Assembly: GCA_963710975.1 (NCBI GenBank)
Contig: CAVQCG010000003.1
Span: 372,001-436,000, forward strand
Direction of reading: 5' to 3'
Length of the DNA: 64,000 nucleotides
From: JBBQXH01 sp963710975
Lineage (GTDB): Bacteria > Actinomycetota > Thermoleophilia > Gaiellales > Gaiellaceae
A model generated the notes under the pieces. The model was not told where the DNA came from. It made no database searches and saw only the letters and a program-made list of their open reading frames with translations. Position 1 is the first letter of the stretch. The number at the start of each line of letters is the position of its first letter. A program made the position numbers and the translations under genes. Below, piece after piece: positions 49,232-57,009 of this stretch.

Positions 49232-49878
49232 GCACCCACCTTCCCGTCGTCCAGCTTGGTGCGCTCAGTCGTCCAGCCGATCGAGCGAAGCTCGTCCGGC
49301 GCGCGAGGCTCCTGGCGTGGGGCGGCATCGGCTGGCATTTCATCGAGTTTGCGATCGCGATCGGAGCCGGTGTCGCCGCCTCCTCGATCGCGCTGATCGG
49401 GTTCGGCGCTGACAGTCTGATCGAGACGATTGCCGGGTTCATCGTGATCTGGCGGTTCGCCGACAGCCGCTCCCAGTCCGACAGCGCCGAGCGGCGCGCT
49501 CAGCAGTTGATCGCCGTGAGCTTCTTCGTGCTCGCCGTATACGTGTCGGTGGACGCCGTGCTCGCGCTAGTCCAGGGTGACCACCCCGACGCGAGCTGGG
49601 TGGGGATCGGCCTGGCTGCGGTGACGGCACCGACGATGCCTCTCCTCGCTCGTGCTAAGCGAAAGGTCGGGCAGCAGCTCGGATCGAGCGCCACGGTGAG
49701 CGAAGGCGCCCAGAACATGCTCTGCGCCTACCTCTCTCTTGCGCTTCTGGTCGGGCTTCTCGCGAACGCGCTACTCGGGTGGTGGTGGGCAGACCCCGTC
49801 ACCGCGCTCGTGATCGCGGCCGTCGCAGCGCGAGAGGGCATTCAGAGTTGGCGCGGCCACAGCTGCGATTGCTGCTAG
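49228..49878 (+). CDS. Cation transporter (CDF-related) coupled to CadC-type repressor
   Basis: The 216-residue protein has about six helices with SIALIGFGADSLIETIAGFI near helix II (an aspartate-glutamate variant of the CDF metal site) and QNMLCAYLSLALLVGLLANA further on, and ends in a SCDCC cysteine cluster. The chosen ATG overlaps the stop of the CadC-type gene. Together they form a typical metal-inducible efflux unit, probably for cadmium, lead or zinc. The terminal cysteine cluster is unusual and may bind metal on the cytoplasmic side. Confidence 0.88.
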   Translation: MSTHLPVVQLGALSRPADRAKLVRRARLLAWGGIGWHFIEFAIAIGAGVAASSIALIGFGADSLIETIAGFIVIWRFADSRSQSDSAERRAQQLIAVSFFVLAVYVSVDAVLALVQGDHPDASWVGIGLAAVTAPTMPLLARAKRKVGQQLGSSATVSEGAQNMLCAYLSLALLVGLLANALLGWWWADPVTALVIAAVAAREGIQSWRGHSCDCC

Positions 49879-49917
49879 GACGCAAGCGGTGATCGGGCGC
49901 CGCTTCGACCTGCTGGG

Positions 49918-50865
49918 TCAGGCCACGCAGGCTGCGGCGTATTCCTCGGTCTTCGCGCAGCAGCGGGTGAGGGTGGCGACGAAGCCGCGTTCGCTCGAGC
50001 TCAGGGGGCGCCGTGCGAGGCGGGCAATGAGGAGGCTTCGGGTGATCGTGAGGTTGCGGTGGAGCCGGAATCGTTCGAGTTCGCCTCGTGCGATTTCCTC
50101 GGCAACGGCGTAGCGGGACAGGAAGGCGATGCCGAGACCTTCGCGGGCGGCGCGCTTGATCGCTTCGCTCGAATCGAGTTCCCAAATGTGTCCGGGTCGT
50201 ATGCCAGCCTTCGCGAGCGCGTAGTCGCTGACCTGTCGTGTGCTCGACGCTGCGCCACGGACGAGGAGCGTTTGCTCGGAGAGTGCGGCTCGTGTGACTG
50301 AGCCATTCCGCAGCGGTAGGAGGCCGGGCTTTGCGATCCCGACGATTTCGTCGGAGAGGAACGGGTCGAGTGTGACGCGGTCGTCGACCTCTGTCTCGCC
50401 GACGAGCGCGAGCTGCACGCGACCCGTGAGAAGTCGCTCGATGATCTCGCCAGTCGAGGCGATCTCCACCTCGACAGTGACGTTCGGGTGGTCGCGGCGA
50501 AAGCAGCCGAGCGTGTCCGGCAGGAGATAGACGCCGGGTGTCGTGGAGGCGCCGATGTGGATGGTGCCCGCCTGGAGGCCCGCGAGCGCGGCGAGCTCCT
50601 CTTCCCCGGCGCGGAGCGTCGCGAGCGCCTGGGCGGCATGGAACGCGAGCGCACGACCGGCCTCGGTCAACCGACTGCCGCGACCGTTTCGCTCGACGAG
50701 CCGCTGTCCGGCTGCGGCTTCGAGGAGGCGTAGGTGCTCGCTCGCTGTGGGCTGTCCGATCCCAATGGCCTGGGCGGCGGCGGAGACACTCCCGCCGCGC
50801 TCGATCTCGACGAGGAGCCGGAGGCGCGTCGAGTCCCACAGGAGGGATAACGGGCTATCGGGCAC
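49918..50865 (-). CDS. LysR family transcriptional regulator
   Basis: From GTG at 50865 (AGAGG ribosome binding site eight bases upstream) the 315-residue protein has the LysR helix-turn-helix GSVSAAAQAIGIGQPTASEH, LRLLEAAAGQRLVERNGRGS and an effector-binding domain starting GTIHIGASTTPGVYLLPDTL. This resembles CysB/CbbR-type regulators that use tight effector pockets (GIGKPGLL). It is divergent from the micro-ORF/MFS/rhodanese/methyltransferase/GcvT unit, 35 bp away, and is the likely activator of that unit in response to its substrate. Confidence 0.93.
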   Translation of the reverse strand: MPDSPLSLLWDSTRLRLLVEIERGGSVSAAAQAIGIGQPTASEHLRLLEAAAGQRLVERNGRGSRLTEAGRALAFHAAQALATLRAGEEELAALAGLQAGTIHIGASTTPGVYLLPDTLGCFRRDHPNVTVEVEIASTGEIIERLLTGRVQLALVGETEVDDRVTLDPFLSDEIVGIAKPGLLPLRNGSVTRAALSEQTLLVRGAASSTRQVSDYALAKAGIRPGHIWELDSSEAIKRAAREGLGIAFLSRYAVAEEIARGELERFRLHRNLTITRSLLIARLARRPLSSSERGFVATLTRCCAKTEEYAAACVA

Positions 50866-50900
50866 GGCGATACCTCTTATCGTCAATTACGTCTAGCTCG

Positions 50901-51008
50901 ATGGATAGCTGGAGCGTAGCGTGCGTCGAAGCTGAGGATCGGACGATGTTCGAGGAGGTGGAGGAGACGGCGCGGGCCATCGACTTTCGTACGGCCACCG
51001 GATCGTGA
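50901..51008 (+). CDS. 35-residue micro-ORF at head of the one-carbon cassette
   Basis: ATG at 50901 starts MDSWSVACVEAEDRTMFEEV and continues to a TGA at 51006-51008 that overlaps a GTG (51005). The peptide is acidic and not membrane-like. No strong ribosome binding site precedes it, and it lies immediately after the LysR-operon promoter region. It may be a real leader or chance. Confidence 0.4.
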   Translation: MDSWSVACVEAEDRTMFEEVEETARAIDFRTATGS

Positions 51009-51046
51009 GTGCCGACCAGCGCTGGGCCGTCCCAGTGCGGACGTGA
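51005..51046 (+). CDS. 13-residue micro-ORF coupled to the MFS gene
   Basis: GTG at 51005 begins VSADQRWAVPVRT; the TGA at 51044-51046 overlaps the GTG of the MFS gene (51043-51045). With the preceding 35-codon ORF it forms a chain of two GTGA overlaps leading ribosomes into the permease gene. Confidence 0.35.
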   Translation: MSADQRWAVPVRT

Positions 51047-52374
51047 CCTCGGGCAGGGTTGAGCTCGGCCTGCGCGCGAACGCCCAGCAGTTCACGCTGC
51101 TCGTCGTGCTCAACGCGTTCGTCGGGGCCATGGTCGGCCTCGAGCGAAGCGTACTCCCGCTCGTCGGTGAGGAGGACTTCGGACTCACGTCGACGGCGCT
51201 GATCGTCAGCTTCGTCGCTGCATTCGGGATCGCCAAGGCGATTGCCAACCTCGCTGCTGGAGGCCTTGCCAGCACGGTCGGGCGCAAGCGTCTGCTCGTG
51301 ATCGGCTGGTTGATCGCCTTGCCGGTGCCGCTGCTGATCGCGCTCGCCCCGAACTGGGGGTTCATCGTTGCCGCAAACCTTCTGCTCGGCGTCAACCAGG
51401 GGTTCGCGTGGTCGATGACCGTCGTCATGAAGATCGACATCGTCGGCCCGAAGCGCCGCGGGCTGGCGCTCGGCCTGAACGAATCCGCGGGCTATCTGGG
51501 CGTCGCGCTGACAGCGTTCCTCTCAGGAGTGCTCGCAGCCAGCTTCGCTCCACGAACCGTGGTCTGGGTCGGCGCCGCCGCAATTGCCGTCATCGGCACC
51601 CTCATCTCGATCTTCTTCGTCCGCGACACGGCCGCTCACGTCGCAGAGGAACAGCGCGCCCACGGTGGCACACCAACAGTGAGGAACATGCGCCATGCGT
51701 TCGCTCGGGGCACGCTCCACCATCCCGTTCTGCGCGCATGTTCCCAGGCGGGGCTTGTCAACAACCTCAACGACGCGCTTGCCTGGGGGCTCGCGCCTCT
51801 CTACCTTGCAGCGAACGGGTCGAGCGTCAGCGAGATCGGCATCGTCGCGGCCGTCTACCCGGCCGTCTGGGGCGTCACGCAAATCCTCACCGGCTGGCTC
51901 TCCGACCGCACCGGCCGTAAGCCGCTCATCGTGATCGGAATGCTTGTCCAGGCATTCGCTCTCGTCATCCTCGTCGCCGGTGGGGGCGCGTTCGTGCCTG
52001 CGCTCCTTGCGGCCGTCCTTCTCGGTCTCGGAACCGCGCTCGTGTATCCAACCCTGATTGCCGCAGTCTCAGACGTCGTCCAGCCTGTCGAGCGAGCCCA
52101 GGCGGTGGGTGTGTACCGATTCTGGCGAGATCTCGGCTTCGTCGCTGGAGCAGTACTCTCCGGCTTCGTCGCCGATTCGCTCGGAGCAGGCTGGGCGATC
52201 GGCATCGTCGCCGGACTCACCGCGGCAAGCGGCGTCTGGGTGGCCGCAACGAGATGGATCCCCGATCAGCGTATGGGAGACCCGATCAACCCAGGAAGGG
52301 AGGCCTCGGATGGCGAGACAGACAATCGATCAGCTGCTCGCGGTGGCCCGACAGCGCATCACGCCACGGCCTGA
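51043..52374 (+). CDS. Major facilitator superfamily transporter
   Basis: The 443-residue protein has twelve helices with the MFS motif NLAAGGLASTVGRKRLLVIG between helices 2 and 3 and ILTGWLSDRTGRKPLIVIGM between helices 8 and 9. The frame is open to 52374, 64 bp into the rhodanese gene. The GTG start overlaps the micro-ORF stop. It is the likely uptake or export system for the compound handled by the rhodanese, methyltransferase and GcvT-like proteins; its own substrate is unknown. Confidence 0.9.
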   Translation: MTSGRVELGLRANAQQFTLLVVLNAFVGAMVGLERSVLPLVGEEDFGLTSTALIVSFVAAFGIAKAIANLAAGGLASTVGRKRLLVIGWLIALPVPLLIALAPNWGFIVAANLLLGVNQGFAWSMTVVMKIDIVGPKRRGLALGLNESAGYLGVALTAFLSGVLAASFAPRTVVWVGAAAIAVIGTLISIFFVRDTAAHVAEEQRAHGGTPTVRNMRHAFARGTLHHPVLRACSQAGLVNNLNDALAWGLAPLYLAANGSSVSEIGIVAAVYPAVWGVTQILTGWLSDRTGRKPLIVIGMLVQAFALVILVAGGGAFVPALLAAVLLGLGTALVYPTLIAAVSDVVQPVERAQAVGVYRFWRDLGFVAGAVLSGFVADSLGAGWAIGIVAGLTAASGVWVAATRWIPDQRMGDPINPGREASDGETDNRSAARGGPTAHHATA

Positions 52375-52756
52375 ACCCTGTGAAGCCCTCGAAGCTGTGC
52401 GAAACGGCGCGCTCATCGTCGACCTGCGCTCCGTCGACGAGCGTCGACACCACGGTGTCATTCCGGGCTCTCTGCACGTCCCCCGCAGCGTTCTCGAGTG
52501 GCGAGCCGACCCCGACTCCGGCTGGACGAACCCGCATCTCGGCGATCTCGGCCAGGAGCTCATCCTCATGTGCGCGGAGGGCTACAGCTCGAGCCTTGCA
52601 GCCGCATCGCTGCGAGACCTCGGCTACAGCAGGGCAACCGATCTCGCCGGAGGCTTTGCCGCGTGGAAAGCAAACGGGCTACCGACACGCCCCGCGTCGA
52701 TGCCCGAGCCGGGCCGGTCTGGAATGGGAAGTCCCGAGCCGGCGGAGGCTGACTGA
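52310..52756 (+). CDS. Rhodanese-like sulfurtransferase domain protein
   Basis: The 148-residue protein has the rhodanese pattern EALEAVRNGALIVDLRSVDE, GVIPGSLHVPRSVLEWRAD and the active-site loop LILMCAEGYSSSLAAASLRD with the catalytic cysteine (about residue 86). A single rhodanese domain would transfer sulfane sulfur. A GGAAGGGAGG ribosome binding site and ATG lie inside the end of the MFS gene (65-bp overlap), so it is part of the same transcription unit. Confidence 0.88.
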   Translation: MARQTIDQLLAVARQRITPRPEPCEALEAVRNGALIVDLRSVDERRHHGVIPGSLHVPRSVLEWRADPDSGWTNPHLGDLGQELILMCAEGYSSSLAAASLRDLGYSRATDLAGGFAAWKANGLPTRPASMPEPGRSGMGSPEPAEAD

Positions 52757-52774
52757 CCGGAGGGAGGAAGGCAC

Positions 52775-53581
52775 GTGCCGCACGAGATCACCGGTATCGG
52801 ACTCGCTGACGTACAGGCCGAGTACGGCGGCACCGAGGGCGACCTCTCCGAGCTGATCATGGGCGAGCAAGTCCACATCGGCGGCCTGGTCTCGTCGATC
52901 GACCTCGCCGATCGAGCGCGTATCCGCGAGGGAATGGAGGGAGTCGATCTCTGTTGCTGCACCGGCGCCGGAATGCGGTTCCTCGTCCGCTTCCGCAAGG
53001 TCGCGCAGATGATCGGAGTCGACGCGACCGAGCGGATGATCGAGCGCGGACGGCAACGGTGCGAGGAGGAGGGGCTCTCCGATCGCATCCGGTTCATCCA
53101 CGGTGATGCCTGCACGACCGGCTTGCCCGATCGGAGCGCTGACTTCGTCTGGGGTGAAGATGCCTGGTGCTACGTCACGAACAAGCCTGGGCTCATCGCC
53201 GAGGCCGCCCGGATCGTCCGGCCAGGCGGCGTCATTGCCTTCACGGACTGGCTCGAGGGCCCAACCCCACTGACCCGCCAGGAAGCGGAGCGCCTCCTGC
53301 GCTTCATGAACTTCCCGAGCATCCTCGACCTCGGTACCTGTCGTGCGCTCCTCGTGGAATCAGGTTGCCACGTCGAGGTCGCAGAGGACACCGGACGCTT
53401 CGCATCCCACATCGACCTCTACCGGAACATGATCACGATGCAGCTGACCTACGACGCCCTCAGGATCATCGGATTCGACGCAGACCGGATGCGGCTCCTC
53501 GAGGAGGGACGAGGCTTTCTCCAGGAACTCGCCCACGCCGACAAGCTCATCCAGGGACGCTTCGTGGCCATCCGGAGGTAG
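52775..53581 (+). CDS. SAM-dependent methyltransferase (glycine/sarcosine/dimethylglycine methyltransferase-like)
   Basis: From GTG at 52775 the 268-residue protein has motif I GVDLCCCTGAGMRFLVRF, motif II QMIGVDATERMIERGRQRCE, RIRFIHGDACTTGLPDRSAD and WGEDAWCYVTNKPGLIAEAA with RIVRPGGVIAFTDWLEGPTP. This class I fold resembles sarcosine/dimethylglycine N-methyltransferases. It is followed by a folate-type enzyme gene 13 bases later. The cysteine run DLCCCTG in the SAM loop is odd. The true acceptor could be an amine, a sulfide or a selenide. Confidence 0.85.
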   Translation: MPHEITGIGLADVQAEYGGTEGDLSELIMGEQVHIGGLVSSIDLADRARIREGMEGVDLCCCTGAGMRFLVRFRKVAQMIGVDATERMIERGRQRCEEEGLSDRIRFIHGDACTTGLPDRSADFVWGEDAWCYVTNKPGLIAEAARIVRPGGVIAFTDWLEGPTPLTRQEAERLLRFMNFPSILDLGTCRALLVESGCHVEVAEDTGRFASHIDLYRNMITMQLTYDALRIIGFDADRMRLLEEGRGFLQELAHADKLIQGRFVAIRR

Positions 53582-53594
53582 GGGAGGGAGTTCG

Positions 53595-54695
53595 ATGAGC
53601 GATGAGATCCGCCGGACGGCGTTCGACGGCCCGCAGCGGGCGATGGGCGTCGTCCAACACCTCGACCGTGAAGGCTGGTACTGGCCCAAACACTTCGGCG
53701 ACCCCGTCGCCGAGCACCACGCGATCCGCAACGACGTCGGTGTCTGGGACGCGTCACCGCTGCGCAAGTTGGCGTTCAGCGGCCCCGACGCCGTAAAGGC
53801 CGCCGACCGAATCTTCACGAACGACATGCTGAGCCTCGAGGTCGGGCAGGTGCGGTACACGTCGTTCTGTGACGAGAACGGCAAGATGGTCGGTGAATGC
53901 ACGGTCTTCAAGACCGCCGACGACCAGTGCATCGCGGTCACCGCGCTCGACTCCGATCTCGATCATTTCAGGACCGTCGCCGACGGCCTCTCGGTCGAGA
54001 TCGAGCCGAGGACGAGGTCGACACCGCAGGTCGGAGTGAGCGGCCCCCGCTCGCGCGAGCTCCTCCAGAGCCTGACTGATGCCGACGTCTCGGGGCTCCG
54101 CTACTTCCGCTTCTGGCCGGAGCGTGTGAAGGTCGCCGGTGTCCCGTGTGTGGTGTCGCGAACGGGCTACTCGGGCGAGCTCGGGTACGAGCTCTTCTGC
54201 TCGCCCGACGGGGCCGAGCAGCTCTGGGACGCGGTGGTCGGAGCCGGCGCCAAGCCCTACGGATTGGCGGCGGTCGAGACGATCAGGATCGAGTCCGGGC
54301 TGCTGTTCATCGGACGCGACTACTTCCAGCACGAGACAAGCCCGTACGACGTGGGACTCGACAAGCTCGTCCGCCTCGACAAGGCCGAGTTCTGCGGCAA
54401 GAACGCGCTCGCGGCAGAGGCGGCGAGACCGCCCAACCGCTTCGTCACCCTCGTCGTCGACGGAGTGGTTCCCGCGTACGGCGCCGCCGTCACGAAGGAC
54501 GGCGAGCAGGTCGGCACGCTGACGAGCCCGTGCGAGAGCCCGACGCTCGGCAACGTCATCGGCCTGACGGTGCTGCGCACCGACCTTGCCCGCGACGGTG
54601 AGAGCGTCGAGGTCGCGGTCGAGGGCGGCACTGCCCCTGCGACGGTCGCCCCGATGCCGCTCTACGACACAGAGAAGAAGCGCCCGCGAGCGTAG
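53595..54695 (+). CDS. GcvT/DmdA family folate-dependent aminomethyltransferase or demethylase
   Basis: The 366-residue protein has the GcvT fold: NDVGVWDASPLRKLAFSGPD, the folate segment KAADRIFTNDMLSLEVGQVR, FCDENGKMVGECTVFK, the conserved RTGYSGELGYELFCSPDGAE and IRIESGLLFIGRDYFQHETS. This fits tetrahydrofolate-dependent transferases such as aminomethyltransferase, DmdA (DMSP demethylase) or dimethylglycine/sarcosine demethylases; the exact member cannot be told. No glycine cleavage P, L or H genes are near, which argues against a housekeeping GcvT. It is the last gene of the cassette. Confidence 0.88.
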   Translation: MSDEIRRTAFDGPQRAMGVVQHLDREGWYWPKHFGDPVAEHHAIRNDVGVWDASPLRKLAFSGPDAVKAADRIFTNDMLSLEVGQVRYTSFCDENGKMVGECTVFKTADDQCIAVTALDSDLDHFRTVADGLSVEIEPRTRSTPQVGVSGPRSRELLQSLTDADVSGLRYFRFWPERVKVAGVPCVVSRTGYSGELGYELFCSPDGAEQLWDAVVGAGAKPYGLAAVETIRIESGLLFIGRDYFQHETSPYDVGLDKLVRLDKAEFCGKNALAAEAARPPNRFVTLVVDGVVPAYGAAVTKDGEQVGTLTSPCESPTLGNVIGLTVLRTDLARDGESVEVAVEGGTAPATVAPMPLYDTEKKRPRA

Positions 54696-54816
54696 AGGTA
54701 CTCGGGCCCGCACCTGCTCGCGCTCGTCGCGGTGAGGGACTCAGACACCTAATCTTCACCCAGATCGATCCCAGTTGGCCGCGCGGATCCCGGCGCATCC
54801 GGTGCAGACTCCCGGG

Positions 54817-55384
54817 GTGACCGAGTCCAGGACAGAGGAGCTGCCGTCCCGGCCGCACGAAGCGCCGAGTCTCGACGGCGGACGACCGTCGATCGACACA
54901 CTCCTCCGTAACCTCCACCAGCAACTCGTCGCGCTCAGTTCCCAGGCACGACATCAAGGCGAACATCCTGATCAGCGTGTCGGCGATCCTCATCGGCATC
55001 ATCGGAACGCGTGTCGGCAACGACGAACTGCGGGGGGCCGTCATCACCCTGATTGTGTTCCTCGTCCTCTCGCTCGTCGCAGCGAGCCTGGCCGTGCTCC
55101 CGAAGCTGCCGTTTGCGCGGGTGACGAGAAAACCGGTGTCACCGAACTACGATCCGTTCTTCTTCGGGCATTTCGAGCGAGTCCCACGCGCCGAGTACGT
55201 CGAGCAGATGGAGACGATCATCTCCTCCGACGCGACCCTGTACCGCGCATTGATCGAGAATCTTCACAATCAGGGCGTCTACCTCGTCCGGGCGAAGTAC
55301 CGCTGGGTCGCGATCGGTTACATCCTGTTCATGGCCGGGTTCATCGTGGCGGGGATCGTCGCGATCGTGACGGTGTGGCCATAG
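54817..55384 (+). CDS. Two-span membrane protein, Pycsar effector (DUF5706)-like, one frameshift
   Basis: From GTG at 54817 one frame gives TESRTEELPSRPHEAPSLDG to LRNLHQQLVALSSQ; after a one-base change near 54955 the other continues DIKANILISVSAILIGIIGT, a helix, then VITLIVFLVLSLVAASLAVL, DPFFFGHFERVPRAEYVEQM and the C-terminal helix YILFMAGFIVAGIVAIVTVW. The xDxKANIL helix, an FFFGHF segment and the final helix match the layout of DUF5706 Pycsar-effector-like transmembrane proteins (about 190 residues). No nucleotide cyclase gene is adjacent. It is probably an orphan effector-type protein; assignment is by pattern only. Confidence 0.55.
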
Positions 55385-55445
55385 AGAATCGCATGGACGC
55401 GGTGCAGGCTCGGCAACAGAGCGCAGACCCGTGCATCGTGGAACG

Positions 55446-56054
55446 CTACGTCCGCTGGGGTAGGAGCTCAGGGTCGATTCCAGGCAGCCCATCGATGCTC
55501 TCGGCGTTCAGCTCGCGGGAGTAGTCCATCAATGCGTTCGGGCCGTGCGCTCGGAGGCGGTTATCGGCCCAGGCCCGGCCCTGCGGGCGCCAACCTTCGA
55601 ACCGCATCAGCGGCACTCCGTAGCCGCAGGAGTCCGCGATCCGAGTGACGTCGACCTCGATCACCGACCGGAGGTCGACCTCGTAGAGACCATCCTGCCC
55701 GAGAGCTTCGAGGTCGAACATTGCCTGCAACTCCTCAAAGCCGGCGGTCCCGACCTGGGCGACCGTCCCTGTGCCGTGGAGGCGGACGATCCGCGGGGGG
55801 CCGGCGAACGCACAGAACATCACGACGACGCGACCGTTCTCGCGCAGGTGGGCGATCGTCTCCGCACCGCTTCCGACGGTGTCGAGGTAGGCAACACGGC
55901 GAGGGCCGAGCACCCGCAACGCGCCCGCGTTTCCTTTCGGCGAGACGTTCACGTGCCCGCCGCCGCTCATGGGTGCCGTCGCGACGAAGAACATCGGCTG
56001 CTCTGAGATCCAGGCCTCGAGCTTCCGGTCGATTTCGTCGTAAATCTTTGCCAC
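55446..56054 (-). CDS. Pyridoxamine 5'-phosphate oxidase-fold family protein
   Basis: The 202-residue protein begins MAKIYDEIDRKLEAWISEQP and shows the split-barrel flavin pattern FVATAPMSGGGHVNVSPKGN, GPRRVAYLDTVGSGAETIAH, LRENGRVVVMFCAFAGPPRI and LHGTGTVAQVG. Members bind FMN or F420. In actinobacteria this subgroup often has PPOX-type F420 or heme-linked activity, which cannot be told here. It converges on the Pycsar-like gene. Confidence 0.88.
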   Translation of the reverse strand: MAKIYDEIDRKLEAWISEQPMFFVATAPMSGGGHVNVSPKGNAGALRVLGPRRVAYLDTVGSGAETIAHLRENGRVVVMFCAFAGPPRIVRLHGTGTVAQVGTAGFEELQAMFDLEALGQDGLYEVDLRSVIEVDVTRIADSCGYGVPLMRFEGWRPQGRAWADNRLRAHGPNALMDYSRELNAESIDGLPGIDPELLPQRT

Positions 56055-56363
56055 GATCGCCCCCTGCTCCGGCTCAGACCCGAGTATCGCACACCCTTGC
56101 CGAGGCGCCTGCCCCTCAGCCGATTCCCTGATCTCGCTTTTCTGTTGTGGTCTCTCCGCGTTTCACGAGCACGTCGACAGGATGTTCGGTGCCGTCGATC
56201 GTCCACCTGACGCACGACGCTCAGCAGCGTCCGGCAGGATCGGACTACCTGGACATATCGCGGCTCTTCACCGGAAGTTCAGGTTGACCAAACTGGTCGT
56301 TGCGCGGCTCGCCGCACGAGCCACGGGGACGACAGGTCTATGTCGATGACCTCGTGGCGGGCC
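56055..56363. other. Intergenic stretch with a short C-terminal gene remnant
   Basis: The minus strand around 56215-56120 reads VRWTIDGTEHPVDVLVKRGE and TTTEKRDQGIG with a stop at about 56119-56121, the look of a real C-terminus of a small protein, but an upstream stop (TGA at 56223-56221) cuts it off. Otherwise nothing is recognised. Confidence 0.35.
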
Positions 56364-56825
56364 TCACATTCGAGGAAGCACGCGGACATCGATTCTTGGT
56401 GGCAGGTAGGGGAAACAGTACGTTGATGGTCCCCGAACGAAGCTGACCCGGACGAACGCTCGCAGTGTTCCTGCCTCGGTTGCCTGAACGATGTCGAGTT
56501 CCTGAACCCGTGAATGTAGGTACGGGAGCCGGACTGACTGCCCGGGTTGGACGAGCCGCGTAAGAATCGTGCGACCTCGGACGCGGAAGCGAAGGCGGTC
56601 GGTGGCGCTCGCCACGTTCGCGTGGAAGCCGAGAGCTAGTCCCGCTAATCCAGGGGCGAGCCCGGGTCGCCGCGATGGGTCGCAGCGCCAGGTGATCGTG
56701 CCTATGGCAGGTAGAGATACGAGGAGGAACGGCCCTCGGACCTTCGTTGTGTTCCCAGACGCCGAAGGGGCAAGGATGATCAACGCCCCGGCGACACTTA
56801 CCGCAGCGCGCCTTCCCAGCATCAT
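56364..56825 (-). CDS. Small secreted protein of unknown function
   Basis: The 153-residue product has a signal peptide (AVSVAGALIILAPSASGNTT), one cysteine in TITWRCDPSRRPGLAPGLAG and another in GPSTYCFPYLPPRIDVRVLP that could form a disulfide, and beta-rich strands between. Frames and composition support a real gene; no family is recognised. It stands alone between the oxidase and the polysaccharide synthase. Confidence 0.6.
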   Translation of the reverse strand: MMLGRRAAVSVAGALIILAPSASGNTTKVRGPFLLVSLPAIGTITWRCDPSRRPGLAPGLAGLALGFHANVASATDRLRFRVRGRTILTRLVQPGQSVRLPYLHSRVQELDIVQATEAGTLRAFVRVSFVRGPSTYCFPYLPPRIDVRVLPRM

Positions 56826-57009
56826 TGGTCTTATACGAGGCCCGAGGCCCGGGAGGTCCCTCCTTCGCGGCTCTTGACGTCGGGCCGAATGGGGGGTCGC
56901 GGGACCCTAAGGTGGATAGACGACTATCTCGTCGTCGAGGGCGAGCGCGACCCTCCCGCGGCTCGACCTCGCGCAGCAGCGCGGGTGCGTCTTCCGAATG
57001 GGAGATGCT

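Noticed and set aside
56209..56223. A second TGAGCGTCGTGCG sequence, identical over 13 bases to the proposed selenocysteine site
   Set aside because: It lies in a gene remnant without a CxxC redox fold, and 13 bases can recur by chance, so it is not further evidence for selenocysteine.
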